64,000 nt of DNA from Cyclobacteriaceae bacterium (GTDB taxonomy: Bacteria; Bacteroidota; Bacteroidia; Cytophagales; Cyclobacteriaceae). Below the pieces are notes generated by a model. It did no database searches. It was not told the origin of the DNA and saw only the letters and a program-made list of their open reading frames with translations. The position numbers were made by a program, and so were the translations under genes. This document shows positions 9,254 to 19,161 of this stretch, in pieces (the first letter of the stretch is position 1; every line of letters begins with the position of its first letter). The DNA is taken from assembly GCA_028285685.1 (NCBI GenBank), contig JANQOR010000039.1, positions 1 through 64,000 of the forward strand, written 5' to 3'.

Positions 9254-10357
9254 ATGAAAATCAAACCGAAACTATCGCTGCTCTGCCTGCTTTCATTTTA
9301 CTTATGCTCCGGCCAATTTTCTACGGCATCTGAAAAAGCGAAGAAAATCCTAGGTGAATTGTCAAAGACCTATCCAGGTTTATCAGCAGCAGTTGGTTAT
9401 GGAGATGAGATAGTTTGGAGCGTAGGAGTTGGCTATGGCGATGTTGCGAAGCGCCTTCCTGTGGATCCAACGCACCAATTTAGATACTATAGTTTGTCAA
9501 AATCGATCACGGGGATAGCTCTGATCAAACTGATTAGCGAAGGAAAACTGGATATTGAAAAATCAATCACTCACTACCTTCCGGAACTACCGCAAGCTTA
9601 CACTGACGTTAAGGTGAAGTACTTGATCAATCATACGGGAGGTGTGAGGCACTACAACGGTGGTGAATGGATGAAGATTAGCGGAGATCACTGTTTTGAC
9701 ACGAAAGAGGCCATCGCCACATTTATCGATGATCCTCTCAAGTCAGATCCTGGAGTAAAGCATAGTTATAGTTCTTTCGGCTATGTGCTACTGTCACACC
9801 TGATTTCAGTAGTCAGTGGACAACCCTACAATACCTATATAAAAAAGACCTTTTTGGACCCTTTGGAAATTCAAGGCATCTGGCCCGATCAGTCAGAGTT
9901 TTTGACTAATGAAGTCAAGTATTATTCCAAGTGGAACGCAAGTAAGTCCAAAGCCCTGGAAACTAAGTCCATAAACAATTCATGCAAGTTTGGAGGAGGT
10001 GGTTTCGTCGGGACGGCCGAAGCTTTAGTGAAACTTCACTTGGCAATGGCGAATGGGAAATTTGTATCCGAAGACCTGCTTGAGCGGTATTATTCAGCGA
10101 TACCTGGAGTTGAGGAACCAACTAGCTATGCTTTCGGACTCGGCGACAACATTTCATCTACCGGAAAAAGATATCATGCGCACACGGGATCCGCAGTTGG
10201 TGCCAGTTCGGTCCTTATCATCTATGAAAAAGATGAAAGCTTGCCAAAGCCAATAGTTGCTGTGATACTCGGAAATCTGAAAGATGCAGAAATGAATAAC
10301 CACATTGGAAAACTAGCTTTAGGTTTCATTGAAGAGATTGAGAAAAAAGACCCTTAG
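9254..10357 (+). CDS. Beta-lactamase-fold serine hydrolase (class C/AmpC-like), secreted
   Basis: A 367-residue protein with an N-terminal signal peptide (MKIKPKLSLLCLLSFYLC) and the three motifs of the S12/beta-lactamase-related family: SLSK (Ser80, Lys83), YSS in HSYSSFGY (the usual YxN with Ser in place of Asn), and HTG in AHTGSAVGAS. Such proteins are mostly D-aminopeptidases, esterases or DD-peptidases and not true beta-lactamases. It is a single gene, 233 bases downstream of the divergent dnaE start. A periplasmic hydrolase of peptide or ester bonds is a safe call; resistance is not implied. Confidence 0.9.
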   Translation: MKIKPKLSLLCLLSFYLCSGQFSTASEKAKKILGELSKTYPGLSAAVGYGDEIVWSVGVGYGDVAKRLPVDPTHQFRYYSLSKSITGIALIKLISEGKLDIEKSITHYLPELPQAYTDVKVKYLINHTGGVRHYNGGEWMKISGDHCFDTKEAIATFIDDPLKSDPGVKHSYSSFGYVLLSHLISVVSGQPYNTYIKKTFLDPLEIQGIWPDQSEFLTNEVKYYSKWNASKSKALETKSINNSCKFGGGGFVGTAEALVKLHLAMANGKFVSEDLLERYYSAIPGVEEPTSYAFGLGDNISSTGKRYHAHTGSAVGASSVLIIYEKDESLPKPIVAVILGNLKDAEMNNHIGKLALGFIEEIEKKDP

Positions 10358-10598
10358 GCATTTCTACCATTCTTCGCTGCAACGATTTCGGATTTTTTGA
10401 GGGTATATGTTTAAGTCAGTAGCGGAACCTAGTTTTTGACTTAGAATAGTATTGATTCGACGAAATATTTTCCTTAAGAATTCTCATTTATTTCTATCTT
10501 GGCGGTGACGATCACGGTCGTCCACCTAATCTGTCATTGCTCCGACTTCATGAGCATGTAAATCTTCGGGTTGCAGTAAAAGCAAACATTGCGACTCT

Positions 10599-12287
10599 AT
10601 GTCAACCAAATTAGAGAAACTAAGGGAGCGTAATAGCGAACTCCAGAGGAATCTGAGCTATCTAAGAGCGATCAACGATTTTTCGTCGGAACTACTTCAT
10701 GCTAAGAATATTGATGATGTAGTTTGGCTGATCACGTGCCATGTATCGGAGTCGTTTGGGTTTGAAGATTGCGTGGTTTACCTACACGATGAGGCTAGCG
10801 AAATGATGAAAAAGGTCGCCTCTTATTACCCGGCCTGTTACTCAAAAAGAGCTGTAAAAAATCCCCTGCTAATTCCGAAGGGTGAAGGAATTGTAGGAGC
10901 CGTAGCACAAAGTGGGCTTTCAGAGTTAATTCCTGATACTAGGGAAGATAAGCGATACATTGAAGATGAGACGTCTCGCTTGTCTGAGCTGACAGTGCCA
11001 ATCAGATATGAGGGAAAAGTAATTGGAGTTATAGACTCTGAACATGCAGACTTAAATTTTTACTCACCGGAGCATGAAGAGACCTTAATGGCAATTGCAA
11101 ATCTATCCTCAGCAAAGATCAAGAATTTGATGCTTTCTAAGAGGGAGGAGGAATCTAGAGAGAAACTAGTTGTAAGGGAAGCCACAAATAAAAAAATTCT
11201 TAGAAATGCTCTTGACGCAGTGGTTTCTACCAGTTCTGACGGCCTCATCACTTTTTGGAACACACAGGCAGAACACATATTTGGGTGGAGTGAAAAAGAA
11301 GCGGTTGGAAATAAATTGAGTGAGCTGATTATTCCGCCTTCACTCAGAGCCAGGCACGAAAAAGGCATGGAACGGTATTTAGAAACAGGAGAAGCTACGG
11401 TTCTTAACAGGCGAATTGAAATAGAAGCCATAAGAAAAAATCAATCGATCTTTCCGGTTGAGCTAACCATTACCCCTATAGAGATTCAGAACAAACTGTT
11501 CTTTAACGCATTCATTCGCGATATTACTCAGCAAAAGGCAAATAGAGAAAACCTTCAGCGGCAATATCGTGAGATTGAAAAAAATAACTTGGACCTGGAT
11601 CGCTTTGTTCATGGTGTAAGTCATGATCTTAAGGGACCGTTGGTAAACCTTCAAGGTCTTTTCTCACTTTTAAAAAACAAAAGGAGTGATGAAAAAAGAG
11701 AGGCTGAATGCTATGAAATGATCGATACAAGTTTGAGTCGGATGAAAAGCTTTATGGACGATCTGCTTGCATATTCGAAAAATTCAAATCTTGCGTTTGT
11801 TGGAGAAGATCTCTACTTGAATACTTTGCTTAGGGAAATTATTGCTGAACATAGGTTCATGGAACATGCTGAACGAATGGTCTTTAAGCTGGACGTCAAT
11901 CATGATCTTAGCATATGCACAGACAGAACTAGATTGCGGATCGTTTTTAGCAATTTGATATCAAACGCCATCAAATATCAGGATTTAAATAAAACAGATT
12001 CATTCACTTCAATCCAAACAAGACAAAGCAAAGACAAGGTCATAGTGGTAGTTAGGGATAATGGCCTGGGAATTAATGAGAATGATACTGAGAGGATTTT
12101 TGACATGTTTTATCGAAGTAGAACGCCAACATCAGTTCCTGGCTCCGGATTAGGTCTTTATATTTTGAAAGAGACTTTAAACAAACTTGAAGGCGAAGTT
12201 GAGATTGAATCGAAGCTAGGTGTAGGGACTACTTTCAAAATCATGTTGCCAGAAAGACCATCCAAAGTGTCTCTTCCGGTAGTTTAG
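10599..12287 (+). CDS. GAF-PAS sensor histidine kinase
   Basis: Domain order in 562 residues: a short coiled coil (1-25), a GAF domain (~25-175), a linker helix, a PAS domain (~200-315, GLITFWNTQAEHIFGWS), HisKA with phospho-acceptor His342 in the F-box-like HGVSHDLKGP, and HATPase_c (N box NLISNAIKY, G1 DNGLGI, G2 GSGLGLYI). There is no transmembrane segment, so this is a cytosolic sensor; the GAF or PAS could bind a small ligand or chromophore, but I see no Cys or His in a clear bilin or haem motif. No response regulator gene is adjacent, so the partner is unlinked. All catalytic motifs look intact. Confidence 0.93.
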   Translation: MSTKLEKLRERNSELQRNLSYLRAINDFSSELLHAKNIDDVVWLITCHVSESFGFEDCVVYLHDEASEMMKKVASYYPACYSKRAVKNPLLIPKGEGIVGAVAQSGLSELIPDTREDKRYIEDETSRLSELTVPIRYEGKVIGVIDSEHADLNFYSPEHEETLMAIANLSSAKIKNLMLSKREEESREKLVVREATNKKILRNALDAVVSTSSDGLITFWNTQAEHIFGWSEKEAVGNKLSELIIPPSLRARHEKGMERYLETGEATVLNRRIEIEAIRKNQSIFPVELTITPIEIQNKLFFNAFIRDITQQKANRENLQRQYREIEKNNLDLDRFVHGVSHDLKGPLVNLQGLFSLLKNKRSDEKREAECYEMIDTSLSRMKSFMDDLLAYSKNSNLAFVGEDLYLNTLLREIIAEHRFMEHAERMVFKLDVNHDLSICTDRTRLRIVFSNLISNAIKYQDLNKTDSFTSIQTRQSKDKVIVVVRDNGLGINENDTERIFDMFYRSRTPTSVPGSGLGLYILKETLNKLEGEVEIESKLGVGTTFKIMLPERPSKVSLPVV

Positions 12288-12376
12288 AATCGCCCTCTTC
12301 CTTCCTAAGGGAAGACATAATTGTTCTTCTGTCCAAATTGGTGTAAATTAAATCATGTCTAACGTAAACTAAGATC

Positions 12377-12829
12377 ATGATGGAAACCACCACTACAAAA
12401 ATTGACGTAATCCAGAGTTTTTTTACCGAAGTCTGGTCAAACGAACGGGCTGAGGTTATTAACGAAGTATTTGTTCCTGATGCAGGAGAAAACAAGACGG
12501 CTGATGGTTTGAAAAAGGATGAAAAAATGAGCCCCGAAGATTTTGAGGCATTTCACGGCGCACTGCTTGGATTGATCCAAGATGTTGTTATCAGCATTGA
12601 TGAGTACATTGAATATGATGACTGGGTTGTAACCAGATGTACGTTGACTGCAAATGATAGGAGATCAGGAAAACCAGTTAAAATATTAGGCAGTGCATGG
12701 GCTCGTGTAACTGATGGAAAAATCAGGGAAGCTCACAACTATTGGGATTTTCTTCACCTGTTTGAGGGACTTGAACTGTTGCCGGAAAATACGCTGCAAA
12801 CCTGTATACAAGGAAATAGTATAGGTTAA
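12377..12829 (+). CDS. SnoaL-like (NTF2-fold) ester cyclase-type protein
   Basis: A 150-residue single-domain protein with the SnoaL-like pattern: an N-terminal helix (VIQSFFTEVWSNE), a central FEAFHGALLGLIQDVVISID stretch and a C-terminal strand region (GSAWARVTDGKIREAHNYWD). Proteins of this type range from polyketide cyclases to small-molecule binding proteins; the substrate cannot be told from sequence. Two Met codons in tandem (12377, 12380) make the start ambiguous by one residue. It is followed by a strong terminator. It is one of four NTF2-fold genes in this window. Confidence 0.75.
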   Translation: MMETTTTKIDVIQSFFTEVWSNERAEVINEVFVPDAGENKTADGLKKDEKMSPEDFEAFHGALLGLIQDVVISIDEYIEYDDWVVTRCTLTANDRRSGKPVKILGSAWARVTDGKIREAHNYWDFLHLFEGLELLPENTLQTCIQGNSIG

Positions 12830-12848
12830 TTGCAAGAGATTGAAAAGC

Positions 12849-12883
12849 AAAAAAAGCGATCCTAATGCAGGATCGCTTTTTTT
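12849..12883. terminator. Bidirectional rho-independent terminator
   Basis: A 15-bp perfect stem AAAAAAAGCGATCCT / AGGATCGCTTTTTTT with a 5-nt loop, between the SnoaL-like gene and the convergent permease gene. The A and T tracts make it work in both directions. Confidence 0.9.
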
Positions 12884-12909
12884 AGTTGAATTTGCGTTAA
12901 ACAATGCTT

Positions 12910-15339
12910 TTATTCCGTTCTGAGTGATTTCACAGGATTTGTTCGTGCTGCTTTCCACGACTGAAAACTGATCGTCATCCAGGCGATTGCAGTTGCAGCT
13001 AATCCCGACAGAACGAAGGTCACCGGCTTTAAGCTTGTTCTGTAGGCAAAATCTGCAAGCCAGTACTCCATGGCCAGGTAGGAGATCGGTATGGCGATAA
13101 CAAATGCAATTAGGACAAGCTTTATGAAGTTTTTCGAAAGGAGGTTCACAATGTTAGGAACAGATGCTCCAAGCGTCTTTCTGATTCCAATTTCTTTCGT
13201 TTTTTGCTCAGCCGTAAAGGCAGCTAAGCCAAATAGCCCCAGACTGGCAATTATGATTGCCAGAATTGCAAAGACAGTGAAGATTTCGCCAATCTTCTGT
13301 TCTTGGTTGTATTGCGCATCAAATTCTTGGTCCATGAACCTAAAATCAAATGGTTGACCTGGTGCAAACCGGTTCCAGGTAGTTTCCAGGTATTCAACCG
13401 TCTGATCCACGTTCGCCATTTGGATTTTGAAAAGAACAAAGCCGCTATTTTGACCAAGGTGGAATACAATAGGAGAGATGTTGTCACGTAGCGACTGATA
13501 ATGGAAGTCTTTGACCACTCCAAGAATACGATATCCTTCAATCTCCGGGTTTTCGTCACCTCCGCCGTATGCATGTAGCATATCACCCACCGGATTCTCG
13601 TATCCGTAGGCTTTTACAGCAGCTTCATTAAGTAGAATACCCGACGAGTCACTGGAAAATTCTCTTGAGAAATTGCGGCCTTCAGCGAGCTCGATCTCCA
13701 ATGTTTCTAAAAAAGTGTAGTCTATCACTGCCTCGTTGATCACGATACCTGCATCCGCCTCACCTGGATTCTTAAAATAGAGATCCGAGTTGCTGTTGCC
13801 TCCGGTGGGAGAGAAGCTAGCTGCCGAACTACTTATAACATTGGCATTCCTGGAAGCTTCTTCCTTAAATGATTGCACTTGATCTCTTAATATCCAAGCA
13901 TCATCCACCTTGATAATTTGATCTCTTTCATAGCCCAACCTCTTATTTTGGATGTAGGACAGCTGATCAAAAACAATGGCTGTACCAATTATCATGAAGA
14001 TGGAAATAGAGAATTGGAAAATGACCAGCGAACTTCTGATTGGACCACTTTTAATTCCTTGTCGAATGGTTCCTTTCAAAACCTCTGCTGGTTTAAACAT
14101 AGAGAGATAGAATGCCGGATAACTACCCGCCAGCAAACCAACTGCAGCAATGATTCCAAACATGAAAAGAATGTAATTGGCTTCTAATAGATGGGTGAAT
14201 GCAAATTCTTTAGCTGCCAGCAGATTGAAAGCAGGCAGGGAAACAAAGGTGAGTAAGTAAGCCACTGCGAAAGAAATAAAGCTTATCAATATCGCTTCTG
14301 AGATGAATTGGTAGATCAGCTGCTTTCTAAAAGCACCCATCACTTTTCGCACACCAACCTCTTTCGCTCTGTTCGCTGACCTGGCGGTGGAGAGATTCAT
14401 GAAGTTGATACAGGCCAAAGCCAGAATGAAAAAGGCAATAGCGGAGAAAATGTAGATGTATTTTATATCACCATTTGCGCCTAGTTCACCTTCCTTATCA
14501 GAATTTAAATGAATATCAGTCATCGGGAACAAGAGGAAACCAAGATCATTTCCACTCTCCTTGAACTCTTCCAGACTCATATCAAGAAATTGCTGAATTA
14601 AGGGACCACAATAGGTTGCCACCATATCCGGAAATTTTGCCTGCAAACTTTCAGCATCAAAACCTTCCTTCAGCTTGATATATGAATTAAAATTCGTGCT
14701 TAGCCAGTGTCCATTGTTTACCCATTCAAAGGAACTGATGGACAAAATCATGTTATGGTTAAAATGGGAGTTTGCCGGGAGATTCTCATACACTCCTGTT
14801 ACTTCATAGTCTGTTCTGTTGTCTAGCAAAAGGACTTCACCAACCGGGTCAATATCCCCAAATATTTTCTGAGAAGTTTTTAAATCAAGTACAAGCGTGT
14901 TAGGACGATTCAGGGCAGTTGCTGGATTTCCGTAAACCAGAGGAACGGTAAAGAATTGGAAAAAATTTGAGTCAGCCATCATGACTTCCTCTTCTTTGAA
15001 GGTCTCGACGGCATCTTTCCTCTTTACAAACCAGTTACCGGAATTCCTCAAACGCAACGCGTCTTCGACTTCAGGATAATCACTTTTAATCGCTGCAGCG
15101 GTTGGAGCTCCAGATTGGGCGGTTATGGTATTGTTTCCATTTAGCGTTGCTTGAAAATCAACCCTGTATATCCTGTCCGCATCTTCATGAAATTGATCAA
15201 AGGACAATTCACTTTGAATGAAAAGTGAAATGAGCATGAAACAAGCGAGTCCAATAGACAGTCCTAGAATATTTAGGAGTGAATAGAACTTGTGCTTTAG
15301 TAAGTTTCTGAGGGCAATGTTAAAGTAGTTTTTGAGCAT
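12910..15339 (-). CDS. FtsX/MacB-type ABC transporter permease, paralog A
   Basis: The start is set at the ATG at 15339 (MLKNYFNIALRNLLKHKFYS), which matches the neighbouring paralog; an upstream in-frame Met at 15417 lies inside the preceding terminator and is rejected. The 809-residue protein has an N-terminal transmembrane helix (~20-42), a long periplasmic MacB-PCD domain, and two FtsX blocks with transmembrane helices near residues 285-420 and 670-795. The signature GVRKVMGAFRKQLIYQF, and near the end IGIRKTLGAS, are typical. This class works with an ATPase in lipoprotein release, efflux or mechanotransmission; none is encoded nearby. The tail AARTNPVKSLRTE is conserved in this family. 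Confidence 0.9.
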   Translation of the reverse strand: MLKNYFNIALRNLLKHKFYSLLNILGLSIGLACFMLISLFIQSELSFDQFHEDADRIYRVDFQATLNGNNTITAQSGAPTAAAIKSDYPEVEDALRLRNSGNWFVKRKDAVETFKEEEVMMADSNFFQFFTVPLVYGNPATALNRPNTLVLDLKTSQKIFGDIDPVGEVLLLDNRTDYEVTGVYENLPANSHFNHNMILSISSFEWVNNGHWLSTNFNSYIKLKEGFDAESLQAKFPDMVATYCGPLIQQFLDMSLEEFKESGNDLGFLLFPMTDIHLNSDKEGELGANGDIKYIYIFSAIAFFILALACINFMNLSTARSANRAKEVGVRKVMGAFRKQLIYQFISEAILISFISFAVAYLLTFVSLPAFNLLAAKEFAFTHLLEANYILFMFGIIAAVGLLAGSYPAFYLSMFKPAEVLKGTIRQGIKSGPIRSSLVIFQFSISIFMIIGTAIVFDQLSYIQNKRLGYERDQIIKVDDAWILRDQVQSFKEEASRNANVISSSAASFSPTGGNSNSDLYFKNPGEADAGIVINEAVIDYTFLETLEIELAEGRNFSREFSSDSSGILLNEAAVKAYGYENPVGDMLHAYGGGDENPEIEGYRILGVVKDFHYQSLRDNISPIVFHLGQNSGFVLFKIQMANVDQTVEYLETTWNRFAPGQPFDFRFMDQEFDAQYNQEQKIGEIFTVFAILAIIIASLGLFGLAAFTAEQKTKEIGIRKTLGASVPNIVNLLSKNFIKLVLIAFVIAIPISYLAMEYWLADFAYRTSLKPVTFVLSGLAATAIAWMTISFQSWKAARTNPVKSLRTE

Positions 15340-15404
15340 GACTTTGGGTTTTGTTAGTCTAAAGGTTAATCTAAAGATGAGTTTTTGAAGGAAAGGTTGC
15401 TCAG

Positions 15405-15431
15405 AAAAAAACCTCATCGAGATCGATGAGG
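15405..15431 (-). terminator. Rho-independent terminator between the two permease genes
   Basis: On the minus strand a CCTCATCGA / TCGATGAGG stem is followed by a run of seven T. It lies just after the stop of paralog B and upstream of the true ATG of paralog A, so the pair is probably made from two transcripts or by partial read-through. Confidence 0.8.
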
Positions 15432-15440
15432 CTTTTATTT

Positions 15441-17873
15441 TTATTCGTCTTTCAGAGATTCTGCAGGGTTAGCTCTGGCAGCACTCCATGACTGGAAGCT
15501 CATGGTGACCCATGCAATCACCAGAGCCGCTAATCCAGCCAATATGAAAACCATGACGTTGATATCTGTTCTATTTTCAAATTCTTCAAGCCACCCACTC
15601 ATCACGTAGAATGAGATTCCTGAGGCAATTACTATTGCTATTGCGACGAGCTTCAAAAATTCTTTTGACAACAAGGTCACGATGCTTGTGATGGAAGCAC
15701 CCAAAACTTTTCGCACTCCAATTTCTTTCTTTTTTTGCTCGGCTGTAAATGCAGCTAATCCATACAAGCCAAGGCATGCAATAAATATTGCCAGGAAGGC
15801 AAAAACACCGAATATCTCACCTAGTTTTTGCTCTGCCTTATACATCTCGTTGAATCGGTCATCAAGGAAGCTATAAGCAAATGGTTGACCTGGAGCAAAC
15901 TCGTCCCACTTGTTTTCGAGAAAATCAATGGTTGAAGGGATGTTCTCTCCACTGATCTTGAAGGAGACGAACCCTCGACTTCTTCCTAACTCGAACACTA
16001 AGGGCTCAATGTTGTTTCGAAGCGATTTGAAATGAAAATCTTTTACCACACCAATTACCTTGTGAACAACCACTACTGGTTCCTCCTGGCTACCTTCATA
16101 GTTGGATAGGGTCATTCCAACTCCTTTCTCCCAACCAAGTTGTCTTACAGCTGCCTCATTCAAGACGATTGCTGAGCTATCGCTAGGGAAGTCCCTCGAG
16201 AAACTTCTGCCGTCAGCCATCTCAATCTCCAACGTCTCCATGTAGTCATGGTCCACCCTGAACTCATTGAAAACGTAGCTTTCATCCTTTGTTGGGTTAG
16301 CTCCCGGGAACCATAGGTTGTTGTTGCTGCTGGTTTCCACGGGTAGGAAACTAGACATCGTTCCTGAAAAAACAGCAGAATGCTGTACTGCCTCATTTTT
16401 GTATGATTCAGCTTTATCATCAAGTAGCCATGGATCATGAATCATTAAAATCTGTTCCTTGGAATATCCAAGCTTCTTGTTTTGGATGTAAGACAACTGG
16501 TCAAATACGATTGCTGTACCGATGATCATGATGATCGAGACACTAAACTGAAGGACCACAAGGACGCTTCTGAGTCCGCCACCTTTCAGGCCTAGGTTCA
16601 ATTTACCTTTCAATGTTTCAATAGGTCTGAACCTTGAAAGATAGAAAGCAGGGTAACTACCAGCCAGGAAGCCTACTACGAACAGGATCCCTATCATGAT
16701 AGCTATGAAATTCGGTGAAAAAAGACTTTGGGGATCAATCGTCTTATCTGCGAGTTGATTGAAAAATGGCAGCACCAAAAAGGAAAGACTGTATGCAATC
16801 GCGATAGATATTAAGGTGATCAAAAATGCCTCAGATAGAAACTGGTTGACAAGCTGACCCTTGTAGGCGCCCATTACCTTCCTTACTCCCACCTCTTTCG
16901 CTCGTCCAGCAGAACGAGCAGTAGATAAATTCATGAAGTTTATACATGCAAGGATTAGGATGAACAGAGCAATGGCAGTGAAGATATACACATACTGCAT
17001 ACTACCTGGAGGCTCAATATCACCCAACTTGTTGGATCTTAAATGAATATCGGTTAATGGAAAGAGAAAGAATCCCGCGTTGTTTCCAGCTTCGTAAAAT
17101 TCCTGCAAAGAAGCCTGCATGAACTGTTCGATTTCCGGCCCGATGTACTTTTCGATCAGGTCTGGAAATTTTGCCTCTAATTCAACAGGGTCAAAGCCTT
17201 CCTGTAACTTAAGGTAGGTATTGAAGTTGAAGCTCATCCAGAATTTGGACTTGGCTTCTTCCAGTCCCTCCATAGCCATTAAGATGTTGAAAGTGAAATG
17301 AGAATTGGCTGGCATATCGTCAAAAACACCCGTCACCTCAAAGTCTTCATCGTTATCCAGTACCACGGTTTTACCAACAGGATCTTCCGCTCCGAAAATC
17401 TTAGTTGCCAAACTTTGGCTCAAAACCAGGGTATTTGGACGTTCCAGACATGTTTCGGGGCTTCCACTTCTAAGATTGAAGTCAAAGAAGGTAAAGAAAT
17501 TCTTATCTGCGAATGTTACCTTGTCTTCGTTGAACGTGTCTTCTCCATCACTCTTTTTGATTAGGTAGTTTCCACGAGTTCTAAGCCTGGTAGCATCTTC
17601 TACTTCGGGAAATTCGTTGACCATTGTCTCTGCAGCGGGAACGCTTGCAAGCGCTGTAATGAACTCAGCACCATTGATGGTTCCTGAGAAATCCATCCGG
17701 TAGATACGGTCAGCATCAGCGTGAAATTTGTCAAAACTTAGCTCATCGGTGACAAACAATGCAATCATCAAGAAGCAGGTGAGCCCTACCGACAATCCCA
17801 AGATGTTAATGAGCGAATAAAACTTGTGCTTAACCAGATTGCGGAAAGCAATGTTTACATAATTCTTGAACAT
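15441..17873 (-). CDS. FtsX/MacB-type ABC transporter permease, paralog B
   Basis: An 810-residue protein with the same architecture as paralog A downstream: N-terminal helix in MFKNYVNIAFRNLVKHKFYS, MacB-PCD periplasmic domain, FtsX blocks with GVRKVMGAYKGQLVNQF and IGVRKVLGAS, and the C-terminal SAARANPAESLKDE tail. It is a tandem duplicate, now well diverged in the periplasmic region and conserved in the membrane parts. The gene starts 40 bases after the stop of the exported repeat protein, so it may be co-transcribed with it. No ATP-binding subunit or membrane-fusion protein is nearby. Confidence 0.92.
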   Translation of the reverse strand: MFKNYVNIAFRNLVKHKFYSLINILGLSVGLTCFLMIALFVTDELSFDKFHADADRIYRMDFSGTINGAEFITALASVPAAETMVNEFPEVEDATRLRTRGNYLIKKSDGEDTFNEDKVTFADKNFFTFFDFNLRSGSPETCLERPNTLVLSQSLATKIFGAEDPVGKTVVLDNDEDFEVTGVFDDMPANSHFTFNILMAMEGLEEAKSKFWMSFNFNTYLKLQEGFDPVELEAKFPDLIEKYIGPEIEQFMQASLQEFYEAGNNAGFFLFPLTDIHLRSNKLGDIEPPGSMQYVYIFTAIALFILILACINFMNLSTARSAGRAKEVGVRKVMGAYKGQLVNQFLSEAFLITLISIAIAYSLSFLVLPFFNQLADKTIDPQSLFSPNFIAIMIGILFVVGFLAGSYPAFYLSRFRPIETLKGKLNLGLKGGGLRSVLVVLQFSVSIIMIIGTAIVFDQLSYIQNKKLGYSKEQILMIHDPWLLDDKAESYKNEAVQHSAVFSGTMSSFLPVETSSNNNLWFPGANPTKDESYVFNEFRVDHDYMETLEIEMADGRSFSRDFPSDSSAIVLNEAAVRQLGWEKGVGMTLSNYEGSQEEPVVVVHKVIGVVKDFHFKSLRNNIEPLVFELGRSRGFVSFKISGENIPSTIDFLENKWDEFAPGQPFAYSFLDDRFNEMYKAEQKLGEIFGVFAFLAIFIACLGLYGLAAFTAEQKKKEIGVRKVLGASITSIVTLLSKEFLKLVAIAIVIASGISFYVMSGWLEEFENRTDINVMVFILAGLAALVIAWVTMSFQSWSAARANPAESLKDE

Positions 17874-17913
17874 GAGAGTAGTGTTTGGCCTTGCGGCTGA
17901 GGTTAACTATCTA

Positions 17914-19161
17914 TTACTGTATCGTGACTCTTCTAATGCGATCCCAAGGTATGTAGACCATGTCATTGCTCGTTCTAACAAGCACACCCTGGTTTCTTTC
18001 TGACACATCCTGTGAATCTTCTAAAACGAGCTGATCACCATTTTTCAGCTCAACATTCGAACGATCTGAACTACGCGGCTCAATCCACTTGACATTTCGG
18101 AAAGGAATCACATATTTTGAGTCATTGTCCTCGCCGTTCAAAACCTCAAAAGCATATTCTTCATCTAGATCGTAAATGATTGTTCCTCTGTGGATGTCGC
18201 CATTATCGACCTCTACCTGACCTTTTATTTTTTCTGGAGAAGCAAAAGAATCATAATCTCTTCCTGAATTTGGCGCATCTTTAAATGTTACTTTGTCAAA
18301 ATCTTCCCACTCAAGATCGATTCTCCCAAGCCCTTCCACTGTCACAATGATTCCTTTATTATCATCGTTCACATCATTGCTTCCACGAAGATCAAGTTCT
18401 CTCCCTGACTTAAGCTTTACAATACTGCTGCTGTAGCCATCCCTTTCTATTGATTCGATTTTTCTAAAAGGGATCGAAACATCGCCGTCCCGGGTATCAC
18501 CATCAAGTACATCAGTGCCTACACGCTCATCATGATCCCACTGAATGAACCCTGTAAATCTTCCCAAGTCACTTTCGACAGTCCCATATAGCGGCTCTCC
18601 ATACACTTCCTCAAGCTTGGAAGGTGTTTTCATGAACTCAATTTCGTCGATCCTACTCCAGGATAAAGCCACGAGCCCGAGGTCTTTGTCCAGTACCCGA
18701 ATTTTGGCACCAACATCATTGTATCCACTTCCCTCAATGTCGATTTCTTTTCCGTCTCTGAGGGTAATTTCAGCTCGACTCCTGCTTCTCAAACGTATTG
18801 ATTTTAGATTACCAAATTCACATGCGAACTCATGCACAAAATCTGCATCATCATCGTCAAAATCCCAAGATACATTCATAAGCCTGATGACACCATTTCC
18901 GTACCTCTTGCTATAATATCGGTCTTCTAGAGATTCTAATTCTCGATCTGACAGATAATCTAAGTTCCGGTTCTCATCTTTCGAGGCGTTGAACATATCT
19001 GTCCAGTAGACCTCCTCTTTTCCCCAACGGATGGGGCCTTCGTATTCGTCACCATCCTCAGTGGTAACTTTTCCATAAATAAAGCCTGTATCTTGAGCGA
19101 TAAGGCTTAAACTGAAAATAGTTGCAAAAATGACTGCAATTGATTTGATCTGTCCCTTCAT
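17914..19161 (-). CDS. Exported protein with three internal repeats, unknown function
   Basis: I chose the ATG at 19161 (MKGQIKSIAVIFATIFSLSLIAQ) because it starts a clean signal peptide; in-frame Met codons at 19185 and 19212 give an unlikely N-terminal extension. The mature part repeats one ~100-residue unit about three times. Each unit runs G-x-V/E..G..YEG/FTGFI/RGTI, then an acidic patch with D/N-rich residues (LDGDTRDGD, LNGEDNDS), then IPFRKIESIE or IPFRNVKWIE, then an LKSGREL or LKNGDQL strand, then ending with a ...L..W..F/I strand. This resembles a beta-sandwich or beta-propeller-like blade array. Acidic loops suggest calcium binding. Family not recognised. It is just upstream of the permease pair. 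Confidence 0.75.
   Translation of the reverse strand: MKGQIKSIAVIFATIFSLSLIAQDTGFIYGKVTTEDGDEYEGPIRWGKEEVYWTDMFNASKDENRNLDYLSDRELESLEDRYYSKRYGNGVIRLMNVSWDFDDDDADFVHEFACEFGNLKSIRLRSRSRAEITLRDGKEIDIEGSGYNDVGAKIRVLDKDLGLVALSWSRIDEIEFMKTPSKLEEVYGEPLYGTVESDLGRFTGFIQWDHDERVGTDVLDGDTRDGDVSIPFRKIESIERDGYSSSIVKLKSGRELDLRGSNDVNDDNKGIIVTVEGLGRIDLEWEDFDKVTFKDAPNSGRDYDSFASPEKIKGQVEVDNGDIHRGTIIYDLDEEYAFEVLNGEDNDSKYVIPFRNVKWIEPRSSDRSNVELKNGDQLVLEDSQDVSERNQGVLVRTSNDMVYIPWDRIRRVTIQ

Noticed and set aside
9115-9333. Plus-strand open frame overlapping the start of the serine hydrolase
   Set aside because: It runs out of frame through the signal-peptide coding region; no homology pattern. The hydrolase frame is clearly the gene.
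15340-15417. Extended start (Met at 15417) of permease paralog A
   Set aside because: The extension begins inside a rho-independent terminator and has no counterpart in paralog B.
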